Source: Gaiellaceae bacterium (GTDB taxonomy: Bacteria > Actinomycetota > Thermoleophilia > Gaiellales > Gaiellaceae). Taken from it: DNA of 64,000 nucleotides. The notes under the pieces are model-generated. The model worked only from the letters and a program-made list of their open reading frames with translations. It did no database searches and was not told the DNA's origin. Of this stretch, positions 40,031-49,315 are shown one piece after another (the first letter of the stretch is position 1; the number at the start of each line of letters is the position of its first letter). The stretch is from positions 1,674,001-1,738,000 of the forward strand of contig BPGK01000001.1 of the NCBI GenBank assembly GCA_026002995.1, read 5' to 3'. The position numbers and the translations under genes were made by a program.

Positions 40031-40426
40031 CTAGACGGGCACCGCGCCGCGCAGGAAGTCGACGATCTCGGCGGTCGACGCGCCGGGGCCGAAGACCTCG
40101 GCGACGCCCTGCGCCTTCAGCTCCTCCGCGTCGTCCGCCGGGATCGTCCCGCCGACGACGACGAGCACGTCGTCTGCGCCCCGCTCGCGCAGGCCCTCGA
40201 CGATGCGGGGAACGAGCGTCATGTGCGCGCCCGAGAGAATGGACACCCCGACCGCGTCCGCGTCCTCCTGGATCGCCGTCTCGACGATCTGCTCCGGGGT
40301 CTGGTGGAGGCCCGTGTAGATGACCTCCATCCCGGCGTCCCGCAGGGCGCGCGCGATGATCTTCGCCCCCCGGTCGTGGCCGTCGAGACCGGGCTTCGCG
40401 ATCACGACTCGGATCTTCCGCTGCAC
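40031..40426 (-). CDS. Cobalamin-binding small subunit of an acyl-CoA mutase
   Basis: A 131-aa B12-binding domain: [35 protein letters not shown] with the DxHxxG cobalamin His, then [25 protein letters not shown] and [27 protein letters not shown]. It matches the C-terminal domain of methylmalonyl-CoA mutase, here as a separate protein. Its partner, the large subunit, is about 800 bp away at 41207-42868 on the same strand. GTG start six bases after TATTCT, so probably leaderless. Confidence 0.92.
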   Translation of the reverse strand: MQRKIRVVIAKPGLDGHDRGAKIIARALRDAGMEVIYTGLHQTPEQIVETAIQEDADAVGVSILSGAHMTLVPRIVEGLRERGADDVLVVVGGTIPADDAEELKAQGVAEVFGPGASTAEIVDFLRGAVPV

Positions 40427-40431
40427 ATCGG

Positions 40432-40438
40432 CAGAATA
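40432..40438. promoter_or_regulatory. Overlapping divergent -10 elements serving two leaderless genes
   Basis: Plus strand CAGAAT (40432-40437) is six bases before the GTG at 40444; minus strand TATTCT (plus 40433-40438) is six bases before the GTG at 40426. The two -10 hexamers share five positions, so only one RNA polymerase could occupy the site at a time. Confidence 0.5.
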
Positions 40439-40443
40439 CCGCG

Positions 40444-41166
40444 GTGCGCCTGACCGTCATCGGCTCCTCGCCGGCCTGGCCGAACCCGGGCGGCGCCCAC
40501 TCCGGCTACCTCGTCGAGGACTCGAAGCGGCTCCTGCTGGACTGCGGCCCGGGCGTTCTGCCGCGCCTGCGCGAGCTCGAGGACTGGCCGAAGGTGGACG
40601 CGATCGCGATCACCCACTTCCACCTCGACCACTGGGGTGACCTCGTCCCCTGGGTGTGGGGCTCGATGTACCGCAACGACGAGTACGCCTCGCAGCCCGC
40701 GCTCCTCGTCCCCCCGAACGGACGCGCGCACCTCGAGGACATCGGAGCACGCCTAGGGTTCCCCGACATGTTCGAGCGCACCTTCCACATGAGCGAGTAC
40801 CGGCCGGGGATCCCGTTCACGGTGGGCGACCTCGAGGTGACCGCGACCCGCGTGCCGCACTACACCCTCGAGACGTACGCGTTCCGGGTCGAGGGCCACG
40901 GCCGCGTGCTCGCCTACTCGGGCGACTCGGGCCCGTCCGACCACCTCGCCGAGGCGGCGCGCGACGCCGACCTCTTCGTCTGCGAGGCGACGCTCCTGCA
41001 CGGCGACCTCGACGGCGAGCCCCGTGGCCACCTCTCGCTCGACGAGGCGGTCGCGATCTTCGAGGCCTCCGGCGCGAAGCGGCTCCTCGTCACGCACCGC
41101 CCGTGCGAGCTCCCGAAGCCGGAGGGCTACGAGCTCGCCCACGACGGGCTCGTGCTCGATGTCTGA
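40444..41166 (+). CDS. MBL-fold hydrolase, RNase Z-like
   Basis: A 240-aa metallo-beta-lactamase-fold protein: [24 protein letters not shown] start, [12 protein letters not shown] (HxHxDH metal motif), [24 protein letters not shown] and [23 protein letters not shown]. The arrangement is that of the RNase Z/ElaC-like and PhnP-like group. Substrate unknown. It diverges from the B12 subunit gene with only 17 bp between starts and converges with the mutase large subunit. Confidence 0.88.
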   Translation: MRLTVIGSSPAWPNPGGAHSGYLVEDSKRLLLDCGPGVLPRLRELEDWPKVDAIAITHFHLDHWGDLVPWVWGSMYRNDEYASQPALLVPPNGRAHLEDIGARLGFPDMFERTFHMSEYRPGIPFTVGDLEVTATRVPHYTLETYAFRVEGHGRVLAYSGDSGPSDHLAEAARDADLFVCEATLLHGDLDGEPRGHLSLDEAVAIFEASGAKRLLVTHRPCELPKPEGYELAHDGLVLDV

Positions 41167-41206
41167 GCCCCGGACTGCGCCGGCCGCCTGCCGCGGCCGC
41201 GTCGAG

Positions 41207-42868
41207 TCAGAACACCGGCGTCTCGCGCCACACGCCCCACACCTCGCGCAGGGCGTCGCACATCTCGCCGAGGGTGACGTCGTCGCGGGCAGCCTCGATG
41301 ATGAGCGGCATGAGGTTGACGTCCTCGCGCGCGGCGGCCTCCTTGAGCGCCACGAGCCGGCGCTCGACCGCGGCCGCGTCGCGCCGCGCGCGCACGCCCC
41401 GCAGGCGCTCGATCTGCTTTTGCTCGAGAGCGGGGTCGATCTTCAAGATCGGGATCGGCCGCTCCTCCTCGAGCTGGTAGCGGTTGACGCCGACGATCAC
41501 GCGCTTGCCCGACTCGACCTCGGACTGGTAGCGGTAGGAGGCCTCGGCGATCTCGCGCTGGAAGAAGTTCTGCTCGATCGCGGGGATCACCCCGCCGAGG
41601 GCGTCGATGCGCTCGAAGTAGGCGTAGGCCTGCGCCTCGAGCTCGTTCGTCAGGTGCTCGAGGTACCAGGAGCCGCCGAGGGGGTCGATCGTGTTCACGA
41701 CGCCGGACTCGTGGGCGATCACCTGCTGGGTGCGAAGCGCGATCCGGACGGCGTCCTCGGTCGGCAGGGCGAGCGCCTCGTCGTAGGAGTTCGTATGCAG
41801 GCTCTGGGTGCCGCCGAGGACGGCGGCGAGCGCCTCGATCGTCGTGCGGACGATGTTCACCTCCGGCTGCTGGGCGGTGAGGGAGACGCCGGCCGTCTGG
41901 GTGTGGAAGCGCATGAGGAGCGAGCGCTCCGAGCGGGCGCCGTAGCGCTCCCTGAGCTCGCGCGCCCAGATCCGGCGGGCGGCGCGGTACTTCGCGATCT
42001 CCTCGAAGAAGTCGAGGTGGGCGTTGAAGAAGAAGCTGAGCCGGGGCGCGAAGTCGTCGACCGCGAGGCCGCGCTCGATCGCGGCCTCGACGTAGGCGAA
42101 GCCGTCGGCGAGGGTGAAGGCGAGCTCCTGGGCGGCGGTCGAGCCCGCTTCGCGGATGTGGTAGCCCGAGATCGAGATCGGGTGGAAGAGCGGCATCTCG
42201 CGCGCGCAGAACTCGACCATGTCGGTGACGAGCCGCAGCGAGGGCTCGGGCGGGAAGATCCACTCCTTCTGGGCGATGTACTCCTTCAAGATGTCCGTCT
42301 GCGCCGTGCCGCGCAGGCGCTCGCGCGGGACGCCCTGGCGCTCGCCGACGCAGACGTAGTAGGCGAGGAGGATCGCCGCCGGGGAGTTGATCGTCATCGA
42401 GGTCGAGACCTCTCCGAGCGGGATGCCCCGAAAGAGCGTCTCCACGTCGGCGAGCGAGTCGATCGCGACCCCCTCGCGGCCGACCTCGCCCTCCGCACGG
42501 GGGTGGTCGGAGTCGTAGCCCATCAAGGTGGGCATGTCGAAGGCGGTCGAGAGGCCCGTCTGCCCGTGCGCGAGCAGGTAGCGGAAGCGCTCGTTCGTCT
42601 CCTCGGCGGTGCCGAAGCCCGCGAACTGGCGCATCGTCCACAGCCGCCCGCGGTACATCGAGGCATAGACGCCGCGGGTGAACGGGTACTCGCCCGGGTA
42701 GCCGAGGTCGCGCTCGTAGTCGATCGGGACGTTCTCGGGCGTGTACAGGGGCTCGGGCTCGATCCCCGAGATCGTCGTCAGCAGCTCGTCGGTGCGCTCG
42801 GGCGTCGCCGCGTAGGCGCGCTCGCGCCAATGACGCACCGTGGTGATCGATGCGTCAGCGAGTGTCAT
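41207..42868 (-). CDS. Acyl-CoA mutase large subunit (methylmalonyl-CoA mutase family)
   Basis: A 553-aa TIM-barrel catalytic subunit without its own B12 domain. Family blocks: [137 protein letters not shown], and [30 protein letters not shown]. Methylmalonyl-CoA is the default substrate; isobutyryl- or 2-hydroxyisobutyryl-CoA mutases have the same architecture and cannot be excluded. ATG at 42868 chosen; the frame is open to 42922. A second copy starts at the right end of the window. Confidence 0.92.
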   Translation of the reverse strand: MTLADASITTVRHWRERAYAATPERTDELLTTISGIEPEPLYTPENVPIDYERDLGYPGEYPFTRGVYASMYRGRLWTMRQFAGFGTAEETNERFRYLLAHGQTGLSTAFDMPTLMGYDSDHPRAEGEVGREGVAIDSLADVETLFRGIPLGEVSTSMTINSPAAILLAYYVCVGERQGVPRERLRGTAQTDILKEYIAQKEWIFPPEPSLRLVTDMVEFCAREMPLFHPISISGYHIREAGSTAAQELAFTLADGFAYVEAAIERGLAVDDFAPRLSFFFNAHLDFFEEIAKYRAARRIWARELRERYGARSERSLLMRFHTQTAGVSLTAQQPEVNIVRTTIEALAAVLGGTQSLHTNSYDEALALPTEDAVRIALRTQQVIAHESGVVNTIDPLGGSWYLEHLTNELEAQAYAYFERIDALGGVIPAIEQNFFQREIAEASYRYQSEVESGKRVIVGVNRYQLEEERPIPILKIDPALEQKQIERLRGVRARRDAAAVERRLVALKEAAAREDVNLMPLIIEAARDDVTLGEMCDALREVWGVWRETPVF

Positions 42869-42955
42869 CGCTTCGAGGGTGGAGGGGTACGCACGCGGCC
42901 CCCGGGCACCCGATCCCGGCACGCGCTAGGTGGAGCCAACCGAATCGGGCCATTC

Positions 42956-43933
42956 CTAGAAGCTCGCTGTCTCACGAACGGCATCGACGATGTCGACGAC
43001 GCCTGGGAGGGTCTCCTGCTCGAGGGGGGGACTGAACGGTATCGGCCAGAACCTCGCGCCAACCCTGCGCACGGGGGCATCGAGGTCGGTGAACAGCTCT
43101 CCGACGAGCCGGGCGGCGAGTTCGGCTCCGACGCCGTAGTTCTCGTAGTCCTCGTGTGCGATTACGCAGCGCGACGTCTTCTGTACGGATCGCACCACGG
43201 TTGGGAAGTCGAGCGGGCAGAGGACACGGAGATCGACGACCTCGCACTCGATCCCGTCATCCGCGAGCAGGGTGGCTGCCTCGAGCGCCAGATGCAGAGC
43301 CGCGCCATAGGAGACGATCGTGACGTCGCCACCCTCGCGGCGCACGACGGCGCCCTGAAGCGGCGCCTCGGGGTCGTAGAGGAAGCTGCCTTTGACGCGC
43401 GTATAGAGGCTCTTCTGCTCGAAGAAGAGCACTGGGTTCGGATCGCTGATCGCGGCCGCGAGGAGCGTGCAAGCGTCCTCCGCGGTCGCAGGACAGGCGA
43501 CCTTCAGCCCCGGCGTCCTCAGGAACCAGACCTCCGGGTTCTGTGAGTGAAACGGTCCACCCGAGAACCCGCCCGCTGCGGGTGCTCGGATCACCAATGG
43601 CACTGCGAGCCTGTGCCTGAAGTACATCTTGGCGGCGGTGTTGACGATCGCGTTCATTCCACTCGTCAGGAAGTCGGCGAACTGGAACTCAACAACCGGC
43701 CTCAGACCGTCCAGCGCCATCCCGACTGCAGCTCCCGTGAACGCTGCCTCGGAGATCGGAGTGTCGATCACCCGCTCCGGGCCGAACTCCGCCTGGAGCC
43801 CTGCGGTCGCACGGAACGCACCGCCGCCGAGACCGACGTCCTCGCCGAGCACGAGAACCCGTTCATCGCGAAGGAGCGCCTCGCGCAAGCTCAATCGGAT
43901 GGCCTCCACGTACGTGACCCCTTCGGAGCTCAT
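42956..43933 (-). CDS. 2-oxoacid dehydrogenase E1 component, beta subunit
   Basis: A 325-aa transketolase-like subunit: VTYVEAIRLSLREALLRDERVLVLGEDVG, ERVIDTPISEAAFTGAAVGMAL, VEFQFADFLTSGMNAIVNTAAKMYFRH, RAPAAGGFSGGPFHSQNPEVWF and ISDPNPVLFFEQKSLY. With the alpha subunit it forms a ThDP-dependent decarboxylase of pyruvate, acetoin or branched-chain 2-oxoacids. No E2 or E3 gene is in the window. The ATG overlaps the alpha-subunit TGA (ATGA). Confidence 0.93.
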   Translation of the reverse strand: MSSEGVTYVEAIRLSLREALLRDERVLVLGEDVGLGGGAFRATAGLQAEFGPERVIDTPISEAAFTGAAVGMALDGLRPVVEFQFADFLTSGMNAIVNTAAKMYFRHRLAVPLVIRAPAAGGFSGGPFHSQNPEVWFLRTPGLKVACPATAEDACTLLAAAISDPNPVLFFEQKSLYTRVKGSFLYDPEAPLQGAVVRREGGDVTIVSYGAALHLALEAATLLADDGIECEVVDLRVLCPLDFPTVVRSVQKTSRCVIAHEDYENYGVGAELAARLVGELFTDLDAPVRRVGARFWPIPFSPPLEQETLPGVVDIVDAVRETASF

Positions 43934-44940
43934 GCGAACACCGACGAAGCGAGGTGCCGGACGTCGGGGTACGGAGCCGAGAGCGCGTCGTCCAATGCCA
44001 CCGCCACCTCTCCTGCGACCCGGTGTTCGAGCATCTCCTGATCTCTTGGCGACCAACCGAGCTCGCTCTCGGCCCGTGCCCTCCAGATAAGCAAGGGATC
44101 GTGCGCCTTCCAGAGCTCGAGCTCGTCGGTCGGCACGTAGGTCTGGGCATCGTGCGCTCCGTGCCCGTGCATGCGGTACGTGAACGCCTCGATCAACCCC
44201 GGTCCTTCGTCGCGGCGTGCGGCTGCAGTTGCCTCTCCTACGACCTCGGCGACCTCGATCACGTCGTTCCCGTCCACCGACCACGCGCGGATGCCGTAGC
44301 CCGCCGCTCGCGCCGCGATCTTGGGGGTAGGCAGGTAGCGATCCTCCGGAGTCATGTACGCGTAGCGGTTCCGCTCGACGATCACGACGAGGGGTGCTCG
44401 CCACACCGCAGCCAGATTCAGGGTCTCGTGGAAAACACCGCCGCACGACGCACCATCCCCACAGAAGCCGATCGCCACCGCCTCCAATCCTCGCCGGCGG
44501 CGGGCCAGCGCCACCCCCATCCCCACCGGAAGCATCTCCGGCAAGTGGCTGATCATCGGGACGGTTCCGCGGTCGAACGCGCCGAGGTGGATGTTCCCGT
44601 CGCGGCCCTCCATCGGCGCTCCGGCCTTACCGAGGTAGTGCCGGAGCATCTCGGCCGGCGTCACACCGCGAACGAGATGCACACCCATGTCCCGGATCAG
44701 CGGACAAGCCACGTCGTCGGGACCCATTGCGAGCGCGGCACCGACGGCTGTGGCCTCCTGGCCCCGGCCGTCATAGAAGGAGCCCGGGATCTTCCCCTGC
44801 AAGTAGAGGTTCCTCCCAGCCTCCTCGATGGCGCGGATCAGATGTAGCCAGTAGCCCGCGTCAGCAAGCAGAGACGCTCGCTGCGGGCGGGACTCGTCGA
44901 CGACCGTTGGAGGTGGTGCTGGCGGTTCTGGATCCGACAT
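43930..44940 (-). CDS. 2-oxoacid dehydrogenase E1 component, alpha subunit
   Basis: A 336-aa ThDP-binding subunit with GRGQEATAVGAALAMGPDDVACPLIRDMG, the HYLGKAGAPMEGRDGNIH segment, the ThDP motif GDGASCGGVFHETLNLAAVWRAPLVVIVERN and YRMHGHGAHDAQTYV. The pair resembles acetoin dehydrogenase AcoA/AcoB or branched-chain E1. It opens the island next to the mutase gene, so it may feed acyl-CoA to mutase-dependent steps (inference). Confidence 0.92.
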   Translation of the reverse strand: MSDPEPPAPPPTVVDESRPQRASLLADAGYWLHLIRAIEEAGRNLYLQGKIPGSFYDGRGQEATAVGAALAMGPDDVACPLIRDMGVHLVRGVTPAEMLRHYLGKAGAPMEGRDGNIHLGAFDRGTVPMISHLPEMLPVGMGVALARRRRGLEAVAIGFCGDGASCGGVFHETLNLAAVWRAPLVVIVERNRYAYMTPEDRYLPTPKIAARAAGYGIRAWSVDGNDVIEVAEVVGEATAAARRDEGPGLIEAFTYRMHGHGAHDAQTYVPTDELELWKAHDPLLIWRARAESELGWSPRDQEMLEHRVAGEVAVALDDALSAPYPDVRHLASSVFA

Positions 44941-44983
44941 TTGGATAAGGACAGCCCTCCTCCGGCGAGCTTCAAGCCAGGCG

Positions 44984-46132
44984 TTACCCGGTGCCGCTGC
45001 GCATCGCCCACGCGTAGTGGCCGCCGAGAAGGCGGTAGTCGCGCTCGATCGCCTCGAGCGTCGGCTCGTCGAAGTCGATCGTCAGGAACCTGCGCGGGTT
45101 CTCGACCAAAATCGCGTAGATCGTCTCCTCGTCGATTCCACGCATTCGCATTCGATCCACGATTGCGGTCGGGATGTGCGCATATCCGTTGCCTCCATAT
45201 GCAACGAGATCCATCTTCATACAGACGTCGTGGCCGACGAGGATCCTCTGGCTGAACCCCGCCTCCGCGAGTTGCGCGATCAAGTCGATGCGCGCGCGGT
45301 CATTGCTCCAGGAGATGCCGGAGAGATCCTGGTAGTACTCGCGCCCGAAGCTGTCGAAGCCGACGTACGCTCCACGCTCGGCGAGCTCGCGATGGTACGA
45401 GGGGTCCTCGACGAAGTCCATGTGACAGAGGTGAACCCGGTCGGGAGGAAGTCCCTCCTCTCCGAGGACGTCGAGCGCCTCGTGGCCTCCCCTGCTCCGT
45501 AGATCGACATGTACGGAAACGCCGCAGCCGACGCTCGCCGCTGCGCGTCCAGCCGCCCGGAGCACACGCCGCTCGGCTTCAGTCATGTGACCGTCTTTCG
45601 TGGTCGTGCCCTTGCGGATCCCGCTGAGCCCGATCTCCCCGATGACGCCCGACCGGATCCTCGTGCCCTCGGCTCCGACGAGCACGTCATCCGCGAAGCG
45701 CCGCGCGAGCTCATCGATCTCGGCCGTCCCGACCCAATCCGGATGCGCTCGCTCGACGTAGCAACCTCCTCCCATGACGATGTGGAGCCCTGTCGCGCGG
45801 GCCGTCCGGTAGAGCCCGAGCGGCTCTCGTTTCAGCCCGATGCTCGTGAGGTCGACGACCGCCGACCCGCCTACGCGAGCGAATCGCGCAAGCTCGGCAA
45901 CGGCAAGGTCTTCGTCCACGAGCGCGAGGTTGTCTCGCGTCGTCGAGAAAGGGAACCGCCGCAGGGTCGCGAGCAGGTCCGTCGTGACCGGGGCGTCTGC
46001 CGCGCCTGCCGCAAGAGCCGTGTTGGGCTCGACCCAGTGCTCGCGGAGGTCGGCGAACACGTGCTCGTGCGCCGAGGTGACGCCGAGCGCCGCCGGGTCG
46101 ATCGGCCCGCACACGGTCAGGATCTTCTCCAC
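44984..46132 (-). CDS. Phosphotriesterase-family metal hydrolase
   Basis: A 382-aa amidohydrolase-superfamily barrel of the phosphotriesterase homology group. HxH of the first strand in VTSAHEHVF, an acidic bridging ligand in GVIGEIGLS (Glu where PTE has carboxylated Lys), His in VSVHVDLRS and VHLCHMDFV, and Asp in ILVGHDVCMKMD. Members are lactonases or hydrolases of unknown substrates; organophosphate activity need not follow. GTG start with GGGAGAGTGA upstream. Follows in the same direction as, and may be cotranscribed with, the E1 genes. Confidence 0.9.
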   Translation of the reverse strand: MEKILTVCGPIDPAALGVTSAHEHVFADLREHWVEPNTALAAGAADAPVTTDLLATLRRFPFSTTRDNLALVDEDLAVAELARFARVGGSAVVDLTSIGLKREPLGLYRTARATGLHIVMGGGCYVERAHPDWVGTAEIDELARRFADDVLVGAEGTRIRSGVIGEIGLSGIRKGTTTKDGHMTEAERRVLRAAGRAAASVGCGVSVHVDLRSRGGHEALDVLGEEGLPPDRVHLCHMDFVEDPSYHRELAERGAYVGFDSFGREYYQDLSGISWSNDRARIDLIAQLAEAGFSQRILVGHDVCMKMDLVAYGGNGYAHIPTAIVDRMRMRGIDEETIYAILVENPRRFLTIDFDEPTLEAIERDYRLLGGHYAWAMRSGTG

Positions 46133-46496
46133 TCACTCTCCCAGCGGTCTCGCAAGACGGATAGTGGAGAGGTACCAAATCCGTCTCGGGCTGAACAGGC
46201 AACGGTTGCGGTATCGCTCGGCGGCCGAAAACCGCAGTCGACTCGAGATCCCGCATGGGCCGCCAAGCCGTCAATTCGATCCCTGCGCGTGACCGTAAAG
46301 GATGACGAGCGCGACCGATGCCCGTACCGTCGGGGCCTCAGATCGAGAAGGCGGCGGGGCGAGACGACTGAGTCGAGGCTCGGGGACGAACGAAGGACGG
46401 GAAGGAGACGAGGATGGTGATCCCGCACTCAGGCCAACGCCGGGCGGAACGACAGAGGTTCCGATCCGTGAGACGAGACTGACGGGGAGAAGAGTC
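46133..46496. other. Divergent regulatory gap between the phosphotriesterase-like and alpha/beta-hydrolase genes
   Basis: 364 bp without a convincing gene. The hydrolase frame is open back to 46302 but the translation there is low-complexity (Gly/Arg/Glu), so I treat it as untranslated. No clear dyad or -10/-35 pair stands out. Confidence 0.5.
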
Positions 46497-47675
46497 TTGT
46501 ACGAGGCATTCCCGGACAACTACGGATGGTCGCTGACGACGATGGCGGCCCTGAACATGGGGGCGGCGATTGGCGAGGTCGATGAAGTGTGCCGTGCGCT
46601 CCGACCCGTCTCGGCTCGTCGCGATAGCGTCGCGGCAGAGCACTGGTACGAGTCCTGGACGCGGATGGGCGAACGACTCGAGCGGCTGGCGAGAGTGGAT
46701 GACGATCGAGGCTACGAAGTAAGCGCCTGTCGCAAGTGGCTACGGGCAGCGATCTACTTCTTCCTCGCGGAGCGACATATCAGTCGAAGGTCTGCGCGGC
46801 GTATGCAGGCGTACCGCCGGGCGCTGAAGGCGTTCAGGCGACACGTCGACCTGTCGGACGTCCCGGTCGAGTTTGTCGAGGTGCCCTACGGAGAATCCGC
46901 CCTCCCTTCGCTCTTCGTTCCGGCACTCGGGGAGGCCGAGAAGGCACCGTGCATGATCCACTTCAACGGCCTCGACTTCACGAAAGAGTTCGTCTACCTG
47001 CATCAGGGCTTCGACCTCCGGAAGCGAGGCGTGTCGCTTCTCATCTGCGATCATCCGGGTGTCGGCGAGGCGCTTCGGCTCAGGAACTTGACCGCCTCTC
47101 CCGAGACGGAGGTGCCTGCGGCCGCTTGCGTCGACTATCTCGAGCAGCGCGGCGATGTCGATCCCGATCGCATCGGGATCATGGCGTTGAGCATGGGCGG
47201 CTACTACGCGCCGCGTGCGGCCGCCTTCGAGAAGCGGCTCAAGTGCTGCGTGGTGTGGGGCGCGATCTGGGACCTCGAAGCCTGCCTCGTCAACTGCACG
47301 ACCGAAGGAACCGAGTCCGTCTCGTTCGACGACCAGCTGTCGTGGGTCTTCGGCATCGCTGACCGCGATCAGCTCTGGGACATGATCAGGAGGTTCAACC
47401 TCGACGGGATCGCTGAGCGGATCGAGTGCCCGCTCCTCGTCGTCCACGGAGAGAACGACCGCCAGGCGCCCCTTTGGACCGCGGAGCTCACCTACGACCG
47501 CGCTGTCAACAGCACCCGTCGGGAGCTGAAGGTCTTCACGCTCGACGAGGGCGGAGCAGAGCACTGCAGCCTCGACAACAGCTCGATCTGCGTCGACTAC
47601 ATGCACGACTGGATCGCAGACATCCTCTCGTCCCCCGTCGCGACGGAGCAGGAGGAAGTCGCCGAGCCGGCCTAG
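46497..47675 (+). CDS. Alpha/beta hydrolase, 2,6-dihydroxypseudooxynicotine hydrolase-like
   Basis: A 392-aa serine-type alpha/beta hydrolase with an N-terminal helical cap (WLRAAIYFFLAERHISRRSARRMQAYRRALKAFRRHV), a fold shared with the C-C bond hydrolase of Arthrobacter nicotine catabolism and with FrsA-like proteins. Nucleophile in GIMALSMGGYYAPRAAA, Asp in VVHGENDRQAP, His in GGAEHCSLDN. TTG at 46497 is placed eight bases after GGGGAG; ATG codons inside are alternatives. It is followed 25 bp later by the ABC importer genes, so its substrate is probably what that system brings in. Confidence 0.83.
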   Translation: MYEAFPDNYGWSLTTMAALNMGAAIGEVDEVCRALRPVSARRDSVAAEHWYESWTRMGERLERLARVDDDRGYEVSACRKWLRAAIYFFLAERHISRRSARRMQAYRRALKAFRRHVDLSDVPVEFVEVPYGESALPSLFVPALGEAEKAPCMIHFNGLDFTKEFVYLHQGFDLRKRGVSLLICDHPGVGEALRLRNLTASPETEVPAAACVDYLEQRGDVDPDRIGIMALSMGGYYAPRAAAFEKRLKCCVVWGAIWDLEACLVNCTTEGTESVSFDDQLSWVFGIADRDQLWDMIRRFNLDGIAERIECPLLVVHGENDRQAPLWTAELTYDRAVNSTRRELKVFTLDEGGAEHCSLDNSSICVDYMHDWIADILSSPVATEQEEVAEPA

Positions 47676-47708
47676 GCAGGCCTGTCACTCTTATCGGAGG
47701 TGATGACG

Positions 47709-49280
47709 GTGAAAGCGTTGAAGCTACTGGGCACGACCGCGCTAGGCGTCGTTGTCGTCGCCCTCGCAGGAACGGCGGCCGCGGGACCGACGCGCCCGAC
47801 GGGCGAGAACGCGAGCTCGCTCGTTCGCATCCGGCTTGCCGACGACCCGAACTCTCTGGATCCGGCAACGATGAGCAACGGGGCCGCGTATCAGCTCGCG
47901 CAGTTCACCTACAACACGCTCGTGACCTTCCGGGCCGGACAGATCGTGCCCATGCTCGCCGAGAAGTGGATCGCCACTCCCCAAGCGATCACCTTCACGC
48001 TGAAGCGGGGAATCACCTGCAGCAACGGCACGAAGCTCACGGCCTCGATGGTTCAGCAGTCCGTGCAACGTGCAGTCGATCCGGCAACCAAGTCGACGCT
48101 AGCCCAGCAGTACATCGGCGCAGGAGCCACGTTCTCGTCCAACAACTCGCGGCGCACGTTTACCGTACGGGTGCCAAAGCCGAACTCGGATCTTCTCGCC
48201 AACTTCGCGACGCCGCCGCTCTCCATCATCTGTCCCGCGGGGCTCGCGGACCCAGAGGCGCTCCAGCGGCAGAGCTTCGGTACCGGCCCGTACGTGCTGA
48301 CGAGTGCCGTACGCGGCAGTGGATACACGCTGAGGCTCCGGCCGAGCTATGCGTGGGGGCCGAACGGCGCCACGGCCAAGGGCCTTCCGGCCCGTGTTCA
48401 GCTACAGGTACTGGCAGACGACACCACTGCGACGAACGTGTTCCTCACCGGCGGGCTGGACATCACGTTCGCGCGGTCGGATTCGTCGGCTCAGCGCCTG
48501 CTCGACAGAGGCTACGTACAGCGTGGCTACACGAACCACATCAACTTCGTCGCGTTCAACATGGGCCGTGGTCGTCCGACCGCCGACAGGACGGTGCGGC
48601 GCGCGGTCATCCAAGCACTCGATCCCAAGGTCTACGCCGGTGCCGCCGCCGGGTCGCTCGGCGTACCCTCCAAGGGCAATCTCTTCCCAACGACGACGAC
48701 CTGCGCGTCCACCGACGGCGCGAGTCTGCGTCCGCCCTTCGACACCTCGGCGGCACGCCGGACGCTGGAGTCTGACGGCTGGCGGCGCGGGAGCAACGGG
48801 GTCTATGAGAAGGGTGGCGAGCAGCTTCAGTTGTCGATTCTCGGCAACGACGCAGGCGGTAACGCCCCTGCGTACGTCGCCCAGACGCTTCAGGACCTCG
48901 GGGTGAAGGCACAGCTGCGAGTCGTACCCATCAGCCAGGGTGTCGCACCGTACGGAAGGAACGACTGGGACGTTCTGACTGGAACGCTGCTCGCCCCGAT
49001 CACGCCGTCGATCCTGAGCATCGTCTTCGGTGGCGGGCTCGATTGGGGCCAGATCCGCGACAGCGACTTCTCCGCAGGCGTTGCGCGAGCGGCTACTGCA
49101 TCCGACGCTAAGGGCGTCTGTGCCGGCTGGCGTCAGGCGCAGAATGCGCTGATCGGGAAGCTTCTGGTCGTTCCCATGGCGTTCACCAACCGCGCGGCGT
49201 TCGGGAACAAAGTTGCGTTCACGATCGCGTTCAGCGGCCTGATCGATCCGACCAGCATCCGCCTCTTGAAAGGGAAGTGA
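47709..49280 (+). CDS. ABC importer substrate-binding protein, family 5 (peptide/nickel type)
   Basis: A 523-aa exported protein: signal peptide KALKLLGTTALGVVVVALAGTAAAG, then the SBP_bac_5 fold (IRLADDPNSLDPATMSNGAAYQLAQFTYNTLV, MLAEKWI, FTLKRGITCSNGTKLTASMV, RTFTVRVPKPNSDLLANF, FGTGPYVL). No lipobox Cys is seen. GTG at 47709 is eight bases from GGAGG; ATG 47703 and GTG 47700 are too close. Family 5 proteins bind peptides, opines, sugars or other small solutes; a catabolic substrate for the adjacent hydrolase is inferred. Confidence 0.9.
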   Translation: MKALKLLGTTALGVVVVALAGTAAAGPTRPTGENASSLVRIRLADDPNSLDPATMSNGAAYQLAQFTYNTLVTFRAGQIVPMLAEKWIATPQAITFTLKRGITCSNGTKLTASMVQQSVQRAVDPATKSTLAQQYIGAGATFSSNNSRRTFTVRVPKPNSDLLANFATPPLSIICPAGLADPEALQRQSFGTGPYVLTSAVRGSGYTLRLRPSYAWGPNGATAKGLPARVQLQVLADDTTATNVFLTGGLDITFARSDSSAQRLLDRGYVQRGYTNHINFVAFNMGRGRPTADRTVRRAVIQALDPKVYAGAAAGSLGVPSKGNLFPTTTTCASTDGASLRPPFDTSAARRTLESDGWRRGSNGVYEKGGEQLQLSILGNDAGGNAPAYVAQTLQDLGVKAQLRVVPISQGVAPYGRNDWDVLTGTLLAPITPSILSIVFGGGLDWGQIRDSDFSAGVARAATASDAKGVCAGWRQAQNALIGKLLVVPMAFTNRAAFGNKVAFTIAFSGLIDPTSIRLLKGK

Positions 49281-49315
49281 GGACGGAGACCCCCGGGACC
49301 GAGGGATGACATCCG

